Source: Sphingomonas sp. ERG5 (lineage in GTDB: Bacteria > Pseudomonadota > Alphaproteobacteria > Sphingomonadales > Sphingomonadaceae). From it: a stretch of DNA of 64,000 nt. Position numbers and translations under genes: made by a program. This document shows, piece by piece, positions 1 through 8,526 of this stretch. The DNA is taken from positions 124,001-188,000 of the forward strand of contig NZ_JSXI01000001.1 of the NCBI RefSeq assembly GCF_000803065.1. The letters are read 5' to 3'. Under the pieces are notes generated by a model that worked only from the letters and a program-made list of their open reading frames with translations, ran no database searches and was not told the origin of the DNA. The first letter of the stretch is position 1. Each line of letters begins with the position of its first letter.

Positions 1-120
1 CGCGAGGTCGGCCGGGAGCCGCTCTATTGCCTCGCGCGCGGGCGTGAGGTGGCGAGCGTCAAGATGGAGCGCGATCTCGGCGACGACGATCGAACCGCCG
101 ATATGTGTCTGGCGGCCTGA
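1..120 (+). CDS. C-terminal end of an unidentified protein (5' end outside window)
   Basis: The first 39 codons are open in frame 1 and end in TGA at 118-120. The visible tail is hydrophilic and charged (…DLGDDDRTADMCLAA). I do not recognise a family from so short a piece. Its stop codon lies inside a perfect inverted repeat shared with the convergent gene at 128-988, which supports 120 as a real gene end. Confidence 0.55.
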   Translation, partial: REVGREPLYCLARGREVASVKMERDLGDDDRTADMCLAA

Positions 121-137
121 TCCTGGATCAGGCCGCC
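111..137. terminator. Perfect inverted repeat spanning both convergent stop codons
   Basis: GGCGGCCTGATCC (111-123) is exactly complementary to GGATCAGGCCGCC (125-137). The TGA of the plus-strand gene (118-120) and the stop of the minus-strand gene (128-130) both lie inside the stem, so each mRNA would end in the same hairpin. There is no T-tract, so this is a hairpin terminator or 3'-end stabiliser by inference only. Confidence 0.5.
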
Positions 138-988
138 ACGGCTTCGCGCGGTAGAATCGCGGCGGCATAGTCACTTTCCGCAAGGCCGATCAGTTCGCGA
201 TCGTCATGCTTCCAGGGATGGAAGCCAGGCAGGAAGAAGGACAGCCACGCACCAAGGATCTTGCGCGCCATGCCGGGACGGCCGAGCGCATACCAGATGA
301 TGCCGCGATGCGCGCGCCAGCCAGTGATCCCATCCTGGCGCAACAGCTCGAGCATGCCGCGATAGCGCCCCTCGAAGAACTTGAACGTGGTGCCCAGCAT
401 CACCAGCGCCTTGATGTACCAGCGCCTGATCCGCGACCAATCCTTCGTCGCGTGGAGCCAGGTGTCATAAGCGACACCCTTATGTTCGATCTCCTCCGCC
501 GCGTGCCAGCGCCACAGCGCGGCGGCCTGCTCGTCGCCGCCGTCCAGATGCCGCGGATTGGCGATCAGTTCGTGCGCCAGCATTGCAGTGAAATGTTCCA
601 GCGCCATGGTCGCGGCTAGGCTGGCGATCGCGGGACGACCCTTGGTCAGCGCCAGCGCCTCGTCGATGTGCCGGATGAGCGTCGACACATCATAACCCTG
701 ATCGGTAACGTGCCGATTGAAGGCGACATGCTCGCGGGTATGAATCACTTCCTGTTTGATGAAGGCCTGAATCTCCGCGGCAAGACGCGGCGACGCACCG
801 CCGCGGAAATTGCGCACACTATCGACGAAGAATCCCTCCCCCTTGGGAAAAGTGACCGACAAGGCATTGTAAAAGGCGGTCGCAAACGGGTCGTTATTGA
901 GCCACCAGCGCTTCATCACATGGCCACGGCCGAAGCGCAGATCGCGCGGCGTGATCGTCAGATCATCGGGAGTTGTTGCTTTCGCCAC
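128..988 (-). CDS. Predicted metal-dependent hydrolase, ferritin-like fold (PF10118 type)
   Basis: A protein of about 286 residues resembling the PF10118 'predicted metal-dependent hydrolase' family. Three helices carry carboxylate/histidine patterns as in di-iron ferritin-like proteins: QEVIHTREH (near residue 80), ALEHFTAMLAHE (near 130) and WHAAEEIEHKG (near 165). The real substrate of the family is unknown. I chose GTG at 988-986 rather than TTG at 1000 because GGAGG (998-994) stands 5 nt before the GTG, while the TTG would overlap it. The gene is divergent from the TetR-type gene at 1056, and two repeated operator-like elements lie between them, so it is probably the regulator's target. 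Confidence 0.8.
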   Translation of the reverse strand: MAKATTPDDLTITPRDLRFGRGHVMKRWWLNNDPFATAFYNALSVTFPKGEGFFVDSVRNFRGGASPRLAAEIQAFIKQEVIHTREHVAFNRHVTDQGYDVSTLIRHIDEALALTKGRPAIASLAATMALEHFTAMLAHELIANPRHLDGGDEQAAALWRWHAAEEIEHKGVAYDTWLHATKDWSRIRRWYIKALVMLGTTFKFFEGRYRGMLELLRQDGITGWRAHRGIIWYALGRPGMARKILGAWLSFFLPGFHPWKHDDRELIGLAESDYAAAILPREAVAA

Positions 989-1023
989 GAAAACCTCCAA
1001 ACAGGAATGTCGACGGTTTAACT

Positions 1024-1064
1024 TACACCACTGTCAATAGGACATATCTACACTCGTGTCAATA
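1024..1064. promoter_or_regulatory. Two direct repeats, likely TetR operator in divergent promoter
   Basis: TACAC-N3-TGTCAATA occurs at 1024-1039 and again at 1049-1064, with starts 25 bp apart. Each copy contains ACA-N4-TGT dyad symmetry, the kind of half-sites TetR regulators bind. The minus-strand reading gives TTGACA in each copy, so the repeats probably overlap the hydrolase promoter. The second copy covers the GTG start of the regulator gene, so binding could also block its own expression. Confidence 0.55.
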
Positions 1065-1643
1065 ACTCGCAGACGTCTCAGCCCGGAAGAATCTCGTGAT
1101 GCCGCGATCGAGGCGGCGCGCGCGCTGCTCGTCGAGGCCGGCCCTCAGGCGGTCACGCTAAAGGCGGTTGCGGCTCGGATCGGGCGCACGCACGCCAATC
1201 TGCTGCATCATTTCGGATCGGCTGCCGATCTGCAAAAGGCATTGATCGCGCATCTTGCCGGTACGATCACCGCCCAGATCGGCGAGGCCGCGAAACGCGC
1301 GCGCGCCAGCGACCAGAATCCGCGCGAAGTGGTCGACATGACGTTCGACGCGTTTGCGCGCGGCGCCGGCGCGATGGCGAGCTGGATGATCCTGACGGGC
1401 AATGAGGATGCGCTCGACCCGATCCTCGAAGCGATCCACCAACTGGTCGACGATCTCGCCGAAGACCATATTCATCCCGGGCCATCGATCCATGAGGAGA
1501 CGCTTCAGCTGGTGCTGACGGCGCTTGGCGATGCCTTGCTCGGGGGACCGATGGCGAAGGCGCTCGGCCTGCCCCGGACGGCCGCGCGCGAGCTGGCGGT
1601 CAAGGCGCTGATCGCGTCGCATACGAGTGTGCCCGCGGCGTAA
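1056..1643 (+). CDS. TetR family transcriptional regulator
   Basis: 195 residues. The N-terminal helix-turn-helix is typical of TetR proteins: an AAIEAARALLVEAG stretch followed by VTLKAVAARIGRTHANLLHHFGSAADL, with the recognition helix around residues 40-50 where most family members have a 'YYHF'-like motif (here LLHHF). The C-terminal part is a variable helical ligand domain. GTG at 1056 is the only plausible start. It has no Shine-Dalgarno sequence upstream, so the message may be leaderless or nearly so. The divergent position and the repeats at 1024-1064 suggest autoregulation and control of the ferritin-like gene. The inducer is unknown. Confidence 0.85.
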   Translation: MSITRRRLSPEESRDAAIEAARALLVEAGPQAVTLKAVAARIGRTHANLLHHFGSAADLQKALIAHLAGTITAQIGEAAKRARASDQNPREVVDMTFDAFARGAGAMASWMILTGNEDALDPILEAIHQLVDDLAEDHIHPGPSIHEETLQLVLTALGDALLGGPMAKALGLPRTAARELAVKALIASHTSVPAA

Positions 1644-1688
1644 AGTCGTCGCGCTGGCGAATGCGCGCCTTTCAGGCTAAGGGGCGCG

Positions 1689-2735
1689 ATGCATTTTCTC
1701 GACCAAGCAAAGATCTTCGTCCGATCGGGCGCGGGCGGCGCCGGCGCCGTCGCGTTCCGGCGCGAAAAGTTCATCGAATATGGCGGTCCCAACGGGGGTA
1801 GCGGCGGCAAGGGCGGCGACATCATCTTCGAAGCTGTCGCCGGACTGAATACGCTGATCGATTTCCGCTATACCCAGCATTTCCGCGCCCCGCGCGGTGC
1901 CGGCGGGTCGGGCCAGAACATGACCGGCGCCGGCGGCGACGACATCATCATCCGCGTACCGGTCGGCACGCAGGTCCTGTCCGAGGACAAGGAGCAAGTG
2001 CTGGCCGACTTCACCGCGCCCGGCGAACGCGTGGTGTTTCTGCGCGGCGGCGATGGCGGCCGCGGCAATGCCAGCTACAAGACCTCGACCAATCGCACGC
2101 CGCGCCAGCATGGCACCGGCTGGCCGGGCGAGGAGATGTGGGTCTGGCTGCGGCTGAAGCTGCTCGCCGATGCCGGGCTGGTCGGCATGCCCAATGCCGG
2201 CAAGTCGACCTTCATCAACGCGGTCACCAATGCCCAGGCCAAGGTCGCGGCCTATGCCTTCACCACCACGCGCCCGCAGCTGGGCGTGGTGCGCCACAGG
2301 CAAAGCGAATTCGTCGTTGCCGACATTCCCGGCCTGATCGAGGGCGCGGCCGACGGCGCCGGGATCGGCGACCGCTTTCTCGGGCATATCGAGCGCTGCC
2401 GGGTGCTGCTGCACCTGGTCGACGCGAACGACAAGGATGTGGCGGAAAGCTATCGCATCGTCCGCGACGAGCTCGAAGCCTATGGCGGCGGGCTGATCGA
2501 CAAGCCGGTGGTCGTCGCGCTCAACAAGATCGATACGCTCGATGACGAGTTGATCGCCGCCCTGTCGGCCGAACTCGAGGAAGCAAGCGGTGCGGAAGTG
2601 ATTCCGATCTCGGGCGCGGCCGGCACCGGCGTCGACTGGGTGCTCGACAAGCTGCTGGAAGCGATCGGACCGGGTCCGGGTCGGGTCGGCGAGGACGATG
2701 AAGGCGAGGATGCCATCGAATGGTCGCCATTGTGA
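1689..2735 (+). CDS. obgE: Obg family GTPase ObgE/CgtA
   Basis: 348 residues, the usual length. The glycine-rich Obg domain fills residues 1-158. The G domain has the Walker A motif GMPNAGKS at 166-173, the switch/G3 motif DIPGLIEG and the NKID G4 motif. The end is acidic (GEDDEGED), as in many Obg proteins. Obg is an essential ribosome-associated GTPase that acts in 50S assembly and stress/ppGpp signalling. AAGGGGC stands just before the ATG. proB follows about 100 bp later on the same strand, an arrangement common in bacteria. Confidence 0.98.
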   Translation: MHFLDQAKIFVRSGAGGAGAVAFRREKFIEYGGPNGGSGGKGGDIIFEAVAGLNTLIDFRYTQHFRAPRGAGGSGQNMTGAGGDDIIIRVPVGTQVLSEDKEQVLADFTAPGERVVFLRGGDGGRGNASYKTSTNRTPRQHGTGWPGEEMWVWLRLKLLADAGLVGMPNAGKSTFINAVTNAQAKVAAYAFTTTRPQLGVVRHRQSEFVVADIPGLIEGAADGAGIGDRFLGHIERCRVLLHLVDANDKDVAESYRIVRDELEAYGGGLIDKPVVVALNKIDTLDDELIAALSAELEEASGAEVIPISGAAGTGVDWVLDKLLEAIGPGPGRVGEDDEGEDAIEWSPL

Positions 2736-2838
2736 TGGTGCCGGCGCGTTAACCGTCGGCTCGCCGGCGCATGAGGCCAGGGCGCAGATCACGAAGTTGC
2801 GCATTGGCGCGGACGTGGCGGCGCGCTAACGCACGCCG

Positions 2839-3945
2839 ATGGCTCTCTTCCCGCCCCTTTCCTGCCCAAGGCTGACCGTCAAGATCGGTTCGGCGCTGCT
2901 GGTCGATCCCGATGGCGGCGTACGCCGCGACTGGCTGGCGGGGATTGCCGCCGACATCGCTGCACGCGTTGCCGCCGGGCAACAGATCGCGGTCGTGTCG
3001 TCGGGGGCGATCGCGCTTGGTGCACGGCGGCTGAAACTGGCCAAGGGCGGACGCGCAAGCCTTGAAGACGCGCAAGCCGCCGCCGCGGTGGGGCAGATCG
3101 CGCTCAGCCAGGTCTGGGCCGAAATGCTTGGCGCCGAGGGGCTGATGGCGGCGCAGATGCTGGTGACGCTGGATGATCTCGAGGATCGCCGCCGCTACCT
3201 CAATGCCGCCGCCACACTCGATCGGCTGCTGGGCCTGAAGGTCGTGCCGATCCTCAACGAGAATGACAGCGTCGCGACCGAGGAAATCCGCTTCGGCGAC
3301 AATGACCGCCTCGCCGCCAGGGTTGCGCAGGCTGCCGGGGCACAGGGCGTGGTGCTGCTGTCGGATATCGACGGATTATACGACCGCAATCCCGCCCTGC
3401 CCGGCGCCGAACATATCGCACGTGTGGAGCGGATCGATGCGGCGATCGAGGCGATGGCCGATCGCGGTTCGGCCTCCGGCATGGGATCGGGCGGCATGGT
3501 CTCCAAGATCGCCGCCGCGCGCATCGCCAACGCGGCAGGCGCGCATCTTGCCATCGCGAACGGGCGGGTCGATCGGCCATTGTCGAGCGATGCCCGGCAT
3601 ACTTTGTTCGTCGCCGAGAAAAGCGCTTCGGCGCGCAAGGCATGGCTTGCGGGCGGGCTGACCGCGAAGGGCATGGTCCATATCGACGCCGGCGCGGCCA
3701 GGGCATTGGCAGGCGGCAAGAGCCTGCTTGCCGCGGGCGCCACGCGGATCGAGGGCAGCTTCGCACGCGGCGACCTGATCGCCATCTCCGGTCCCGACGG
3801 CGCGCCGTTCGCGCGCGGCCTGAGTGAATATGATGCCGCAGATGCAGTGCGCATCACCGGCAAGCGCAGCGGCGAACTTGCCGCGATCCTCGGCTACGCA
3901 CCCCGCGCGGCGCTGGTGCATCGCAATCATATGGCTTTGCTGTGA
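2839..3945 (+). CDS. proB: Glutamate 5-kinase
   Basis: 368 residues. The N-terminal amino-acid kinase domain begins with LTVKIGSALLV, carries the AVVSSGAIALG loop and NENDSVATEEIRFGDNDRLAA for glutamate and ATP binding, and has GSGGMVSKI further on. A PUA domain occupies about residues 280-368. The enzyme catalyses ATP + L-glutamate to glutamyl 5-phosphate, the first step of proline synthesis in the cytoplasm. Its stop codon overlaps the GTG start of the next gene by 4 nt (GTGA), so translation of the sphingolipid reductase is coupled to proB. No strong Shine-Dalgarno sequence precedes its own ATG. Confidence 0.97.
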   Translation: MALFPPLSCPRLTVKIGSALLVDPDGGVRRDWLAGIAADIAARVAAGQQIAVVSSGAIALGARRLKLAKGGRASLEDAQAAAAVGQIALSQVWAEMLGAEGLMAAQMLVTLDDLEDRRRYLNAAATLDRLLGLKVVPILNENDSVATEEIRFGDNDRLAARVAQAAGAQGVVLLSDIDGLYDRNPALPGAEHIARVERIDAAIEAMADRGSASGMGSGGMVSKIAAARIANAAGAHLAIANGRVDRPLSSDARHTLFVAEKSASARKAWLAGGLTAKGMVHIDAGAARALAGGKSLLAAGATRIEGSFARGDLIAISGPDGAPFARGLSEYDAADAVRITGKRSGELAAILGYAPRAALVHRNHMALL

Positions 3946-4847
3946 GCATCATCGCCATCACCGGCGGCACCGGCTTTGTCGGCGGCAAGCTGATCGAGCT
4001 TGCGCTGGCCGCCGGTCATCAGGTGCGCGCCCTCGCCCGGCGCGATCAGCAGGCGCGAGCGGGCCTGACATGGATCGCGGGATCACTTGAAGATACTGAC
4101 GCACTGGTCGCCCTCGCGACCGGCGCGGATGCCGTCGTCCATGTCGCCGGCGTGGTGAACGCGGCCACGCCGGCCGGCTTCATCAGCGGCAATGTCGAGG
4201 GTACGGCGAACATGCTTGCGGCGGCAACGTCGCTCGGCATTCGTCGCTTCGTGCATGTTTCCTCGCTTACCGCGCGCGAGCCGCAGCTGTCCAACTATGG
4301 CCACTCGAAGGAACGTGCCGAGGCGAAAGTGCTGCAATCGAATCTCGACTGGACGATCGTTCGCCCGCCCGGCGTCTACGGCCCCGGCGATATGGACATG
4401 CTCGACATGTTCCGGCTGGCGAAGCGCGGTATCGCGGTGCTGCCACCACCAGGCAAGATATCGCTGATCGAGGTCAGTGACCTGGCGCGATTGCTGCTCG
4501 CACTCGTGTCGCACGACCCGGGCCGGATCATCCTCGAACCCGATGACGGCGCCGCGGACGGGTGGACGCATGACGCATTCGCCCGCGCGATCGGTGCGGC
4601 GGTCGGGCAGCGCGTGCTGCCGCTGGCCTTGCCCAAGGCGATACTGTCGCTGGCGGCGCGCGGCGACCGGCTGTTTCGCGGCGAGAAGGCAAAACTGACC
4701 CTGGATCGGGTTGGCTATCTCAGCCATCCCGACTGGCGCATCGACCCCGCGCGGCGTCCTGCGCCCGACCTGTGGCTGCCGCAAATCCCCACGCCGCGAG
4801 GCCTCGCCGCGACCGCGGCATGGTATCGCGCCAACTCACTGCTATAA
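3942..4847 (+). CDS. cerR: NAD(P)-dependent epimerase/dehydratase, probable ceramide reductase (CerR-like)
   Basis: 301 residues of the extended short-chain dehydrogenase fold. The nucleotide-binding TGGTGFVG motif lies at residues 7-14. The active-site pattern is degenerate but recognisable: VSSLTAR, then YGHSKERAE (Tyr-x3-Lys variant). The position directly before an acyl carrier protein gene and spt matches the conserved block of ceramide genes known in Caulobacter, where the epimerase-like gene encodes the reductase of the 3-keto group. The function is assigned from family plus context. The start GTG overlaps the proB stop. A general-purpose sugar epimerase would be the alternative. Confidence 0.72.
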   Translation: MSIIAITGGTGFVGGKLIELALAAGHQVRALARRDQQARAGLTWIAGSLEDTDALVALATGADAVVHVAGVVNAATPAGFISGNVEGTANMLAAATSLGIRRFVHVSSLTAREPQLSNYGHSKERAEAKVLQSNLDWTIVRPPGVYGPGDMDMLDMFRLAKRGIAVLPPPGKISLIEVSDLARLLLALVSHDPGRIILEPDDGAADGWTHDAFARAIGAAVGQRVLPLALPKAILSLAARGDRLFRGEKAKLTLDRVGYLSHPDWRIDPARRPAPDLWLPQIPTPRGLAATAAWYRANSLL

Positions 4848-4923
4848 CTCCGCCGGAAAGCCGCCGTATTTTCTTGTCACGGATGGCACCGACAGATCAT
4901 GCCCAAAGCATCAAAGGACCATC

Positions 4924-5166
4924 ATGAGCGATCGCCAGCAGATTTTCGACACCGTCGCCGCCCAGATCGAACCGTTCAACAAGAAGGGCGTGGCGCTGTC
5001 GGATGCGACGACGTTCCAGGGCGATCTCGAATGGGACAGCCTGACAGTGATGGATTTCGTCGCCGCGATCGAGGATGAATTCGACATCATCATCACGATG
5101 AACATGCAGGCCGAAATCGAGACCGTCGGCCAGCTGGTCGATGCCGTCGAGAAGTTGAAGGCCTGA
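4924..5166 (+). CDS. Acyl carrier protein dedicated to sphingolipid synthesis
   Basis: 80 residues, the standard ACP length. The phosphopantetheine attachment motif is LEWDSL with Ser39, and the helix after it is typical (VMDFVAAIEDEFD). AAAGGA at 4913-4918 stands 5 nt before this ATG and decides the start; the reading frame is open further upstream but lacks a signal there. A separate housekeeping acpP normally lies in the fatty acid synthesis cluster. This copy sits 4 bp before spt, as in other sphingolipid-producing alphaproteobacteria, and probably hands an acyl chain to the serine palmitoyltransferase. Confidence 0.92.
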   Translation: MSDRQQIFDTVAAQIEPFNKKGVALSDATTFQGDLEWDSLTVMDFVAAIEDEFDIIITMNMQAEIETVGQLVDAVEKLKA

Positions 5167-5170
5167 ACCG

Positions 5171-6433
5171 ATGACCGATGCCGACCTGACCCCCGAGGCG
5201 CTGCCCGCCGATCCGCCCGCAATCGCACCGGAACGCGACTTGATGTCGAAGTTCGACAACCTGATCGCGGAACGCCAGGCGCTGATCGATACCGGCGTGA
5301 CCGATCCGTTCGCGATCGTTATGGAACAGGTCAAATCGCCGACCGAAGCCGTGATCAACGGCAAGGACACAATCCTGCTCGGCACCTATAATTATATGGG
5401 CATGACCTTCGACCCCGACGTGATCCAGGCGGGCAAGGATGCGCTCGACCAGTTCGGGTCGGGCACCAATGGGTCGCGCATGCTCAACGGCACGTTCCGC
5501 GACCATATGGAGGTCGAGGAAGCGCTGCGTGAATTTTACGGCGTCAGCGGCGCGATCGTCTTTTCGACCGGCTATATGGCCAATCTCGGCATGATCTCGA
5601 CGCTCGCCGGCAAGGGCGAATATGTCATCCTCGACGCCGACAGCCATGCCTCGATCTATGACGGTTGCCAGCAGGGCAATGCCGAGATCGTGCGTTTCCG
5701 TCACAACAATGTCGAGGATCTCGACAAGCGGCTTGGCCGCTTGCCCAGGGAACCAGGCAAGCTGGTCGTGCTCGAGGGCGTCTATTCGATGCTCGGCGAC
5801 ATCGCGCCGCTGAAGGAAATGGTTGCCGTCGCCAAGAAGCATGGCGCGATGGTGCTGTCCGACGAAGCGCATTCGATGGGTTTCTACGGCCCCAATGGCC
5901 GCGGCGTATATGAAGAACAGGGCTGCGAGGGCGATGTCGATTTCATCGTCGGCACCTTTTCCAAATCGGTCGGTACGGTCGGCGGCTTCTGCGTGTCGAA
6001 CCATCCCAAATTCGAAGCGATCAGGCTTGCATGCCGTCCCTATATCTTCACAGCATCGCTGCCGCCGTCGGTCGTCGCGACCGCCGCGGCGTCGATCCGC
6101 AAGTTGCGCTACGCGCATAACAAACGCCAGCATCTATGGGAAAATGCTCGCAAATTGCATGGCGGCCTGACCGCGATGGGCTTCCGGCTCGGCACCGAAA
6201 AACCGGACAGCGCAATCATCGCGGTGATCCTTGAGGATCAGGAACAGGCCGTGACAATGTGGCAGGCGCTGCTCGATGGCGGCCTCTACGTCAACATGGC
6301 GCGCCCGCCGGCAACGCCCGCCGGCACCTATCTGCTGCGCTGCTCGCTTTGCGCCGAGCATACGACCGAACAGATCGACGCGATCCTTGGCATGTTCAGC
6401 GCGGCCGGCCAGGCGGTGGGCGCGATACGTTAA
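5171..6433 (+). CDS. spt: Serine palmitoyltransferase
   Basis: 420 residues, the same length as the soluble homodimeric enzyme characterised from Sphingomonas paucimobilis. The known catalytic residues fall at the same numbers: His159 (stacking on PLP), Asp231 and His234 (DEAH), Lys265 in GTFSKSVG (PLP Schiff base), Arg378 in the RPPATPAG loop and Arg390. It condenses L-serine with an acyl thioester, giving 3-ketosphinganine and CO2, the committed step of sphingolipid synthesis. The ATG is 4 bp after the ACP stop without a Shine-Dalgarno sequence of its own, suggesting translational coupling. Confidence 0.97.
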   Translation: MTDADLTPEALPADPPAIAPERDLMSKFDNLIAERQALIDTGVTDPFAIVMEQVKSPTEAVINGKDTILLGTYNYMGMTFDPDVIQAGKDALDQFGSGTNGSRMLNGTFRDHMEVEEALREFYGVSGAIVFSTGYMANLGMISTLAGKGEYVILDADSHASIYDGCQQGNAEIVRFRHNNVEDLDKRLGRLPREPGKLVVLEGVYSMLGDIAPLKEMVAVAKKHGAMVLSDEAHSMGFYGPNGRGVYEEQGCEGDVDFIVGTFSKSVGTVGGFCVSNHPKFEAIRLACRPYIFTASLPPSVVATAAASIRKLRYAHNKRQHLWENARKLHGGLTAMGFRLGTEKPDSAIIAVILEDQEQAVTMWQALLDGGLYVNMARPPATPAGTYLLRCSLCAEHTTEQIDAILGMFSAAGQAVGAIR

Positions 6434-6484
6434 GCGCAGGCCGCGACTTCCCACAGGTTACGTGAGAGTGTAGATTCACCCGTA

Positions 6485-8431
6485 ATGAGTGGGATCGAGG
6501 GCGAGATCGAGGTTTCGGCAAAGCCGCAGACCCCCTGGCGCACCATCATGCTGGTCGTGATGGCGCTGCTGGGCGCGGCCGTGCTTGTCGCATTGGTCCT
6601 CACATTGGGCGAGGCGAATCGCCAGCGCGACCGGGCGATCCGCGCGCAATCGCACAGCTACGAAGTGATGATCCTCGCGCGAACCCTGTCGGGAACGATC
6701 GCGCGATCGGAGGCATCGCTTGGCCGTTATGTGATCAGCGCCGACAAGTCGCTCGGACGGCTTTATTTCGACGAATGGCAGCTGGCGGGACAGCAAATCA
6801 CGCGGCTCGACCAGGTCACGAACGACAATCCTCCGCAACAGGCGCGAATCGATGCCTTGCGCCGCGCCTATAATGCGCGCGGCGCCGAATTGTCGCTGAC
6901 CGCGCTGAGCACCAATTACGGCAAGAACAATCAGGCGCTCGCGCGCTACTATCAGGCGCGCAAGGCGACCTCGCTGACCGAAATCAACCAGCAACTCGAC
7001 GGCATCATTGCCCAGGAGCGCCGGCTGCTCGACCGGCGCACGGGTGCGGCGATGCGCTCGGTCGATCAGTCGAACAGCGTCGCCGGCGTGCTGGTGGTGT
7101 TCGGCATCATGATCGTGCTCGGCGCGATCGCGCTTGGCTGGTTGACCGTCGAGGCATTGGGCCAGCGCGCCAGCGCCCGCGCCGAAGCCGAGGCCGAGCG
7201 CGAACGCGCGCATGAACTCGAAGAAGCCGTCACTCAGGCGACGGCTGAGCTTCGCCAGCAGGAAGGCAAGCTCCGCCAGGTCCAAAAAATGGAGGCGGTC
7301 GGTCAGCTGACTGGCGGCATTGCCCATGATTTCAACAATATGCTGGCCGTTGTTCTGGGCGGACTTGAACTCGCCAAGCGGCAGCTGAGCAAGCAGCCCG
7401 GCCCGGCGCTGCGTCATATCGACAGTGCAATGGAGGGCGCGAACCGCGCCGCAGCACTGACGCGGCAGCTGCTCGCCTTCTCGCGCGAGGAATCGCTGCG
7501 GCTCGAGCCGATCGCGGCGGGCGAGCTGATCACTGGCATGTCGGACCTGCTCGACCGCACATTGGGCGATGCAATCACAGTCGTCGCGCGCGATATCGGC
7601 CAGGGCTGGCTGACTCGCGCCGACCGCCATCAGCTTGAAAATGTCATCCTCAACCTTGCGGTCAATGCGCGCGATGCGATGGAAGGTCGGGGTACGTTGA
7701 CCATCGTCACCGCCGGCACGGAACTGGTCGAACATGCGGTGGGCCGCTGTCCGGCCGGCGAATATGTCACGATCGCCGTATCCGACAGCGGATGCGGCAT
7801 GACGCCGGAGGTGATGGAACGCGTATTCGAACCATTTTTCACCACCAAGCCGGTGGGCAAGGGAACGGGCCTGGGCCTTAGCCAGATCTTCGCATTCGTG
7901 CGTCAGGCAGAGGGCGAGGTCGGCCTGCAATCCGAACCCGGCAAGGGCACCACCGTGACCTTGTACTTGCCGCGCGACGCAACGGCCACCGCATCGGTAA
8001 AGGAACAGGTTGCGGCCGCCCCCGAGCCGGTCGCTCCCCTCGCCCTCGACGTCCTGGTGGTCGAAGACGACGAGCGCGTGCTCGCCGCGACGATGGGCGC
8101 ACTGGAGGAACTGGGCCACCGCGCGATCGCTTGCGGCGACCCGTTGGCGGCGCCCGCCCTGCTGGAGAGCAGCAGCCATATCGACCTGATCATGTCGGAC
8201 GTGCTGATGCCGGGTCAAACCGGCCCCGAGATGATCGCCGCACTTGCGCCGGATTACCGCCATGTCGCCGTGTTGTTCGTGACCGGCTTTGCCGGCGAAG
8301 CGAGCGAAGCCGAATTCGGCGGCCATCATGTGCTGCGCAAACCCTTCACGATGGCGGCGCTGGAGCGCGGCATTGCGGCGGCGATGGCGGTCGAACGCCC
8401 AACAGCGCCGCACAGTATTGCGGCAGAATGA
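6485..8431 (+). CDS. Membrane-bound hybrid sensor histidine kinase
   Basis: 648 residues. A transmembrane helix at about 20-42 and another at about 199-222 enclose a helical periplasmic sensor of CHASE3-like type. A coiled coil (RAEAEAERERAHELEEAV) leads to the HisKA domain with GGIAHDFNN, phosphoacceptor His281. The ATPase domain is complete: N box NLAVNARDAM, DSGCGM and GTGLGLSQ. A C-terminal receiver domain follows with DD at about 528-529, the phosphoacceptor in MSDVLMP (Asp572) and the conserved Lys in LRKPF. No response regulator gene is adjacent, so its output partner is unknown. It lies between the sphingolipid genes and lptF, but no shared operon can be shown. Confidence 0.9.
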   Translation: MSGIEGEIEVSAKPQTPWRTIMLVVMALLGAAVLVALVLTLGEANRQRDRAIRAQSHSYEVMILARTLSGTIARSEASLGRYVISADKSLGRLYFDEWQLAGQQITRLDQVTNDNPPQQARIDALRRAYNARGAELSLTALSTNYGKNNQALARYYQARKATSLTEINQQLDGIIAQERRLLDRRTGAAMRSVDQSNSVAGVLVVFGIMIVLGAIALGWLTVEALGQRASARAEAEAERERAHELEEAVTQATAELRQQEGKLRQVQKMEAVGQLTGGIAHDFNNMLAVVLGGLELAKRQLSKQPGPALRHIDSAMEGANRAAALTRQLLAFSREESLRLEPIAAGELITGMSDLLDRTLGDAITVVARDIGQGWLTRADRHQLENVILNLAVNARDAMEGRGTLTIVTAGTELVEHAVGRCPAGEYVTIAVSDSGCGMTPEVMERVFEPFFTTKPVGKGTGLGLSQIFAFVRQAEGEVGLQSEPGKGTTVTLYLPRDATATASVKEQVAAAPEPVAPLALDVLVVEDDERVLAATMGALEELGHRAIACGDPLAAPALLESSSHIDLIMSDVLMPGQTGPEMIAALAPDYRHVAVLFVTGFAGEASEAEFGGHHVLRKPFTMAALERGIAAAMAVERPTAPHSIAAE

Positions 8432-8526
8432 TTTTCCGGTGACGTAGCGTCACACCCCCGATATAGCCGATCGACACGGTTTCGCCCTTTCTTCCCCGCC
8501 TTTCTTGAAAGCCCGTCCCCCGCCCG

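Noticed and set aside
6476..8413. 645-codon open frame antisense to the hybrid histidine kinase
   Set aside because: It mirrors the kinase codon pattern at high GC and has no recognisable protein family. The plus strand encodes a complete kinase.
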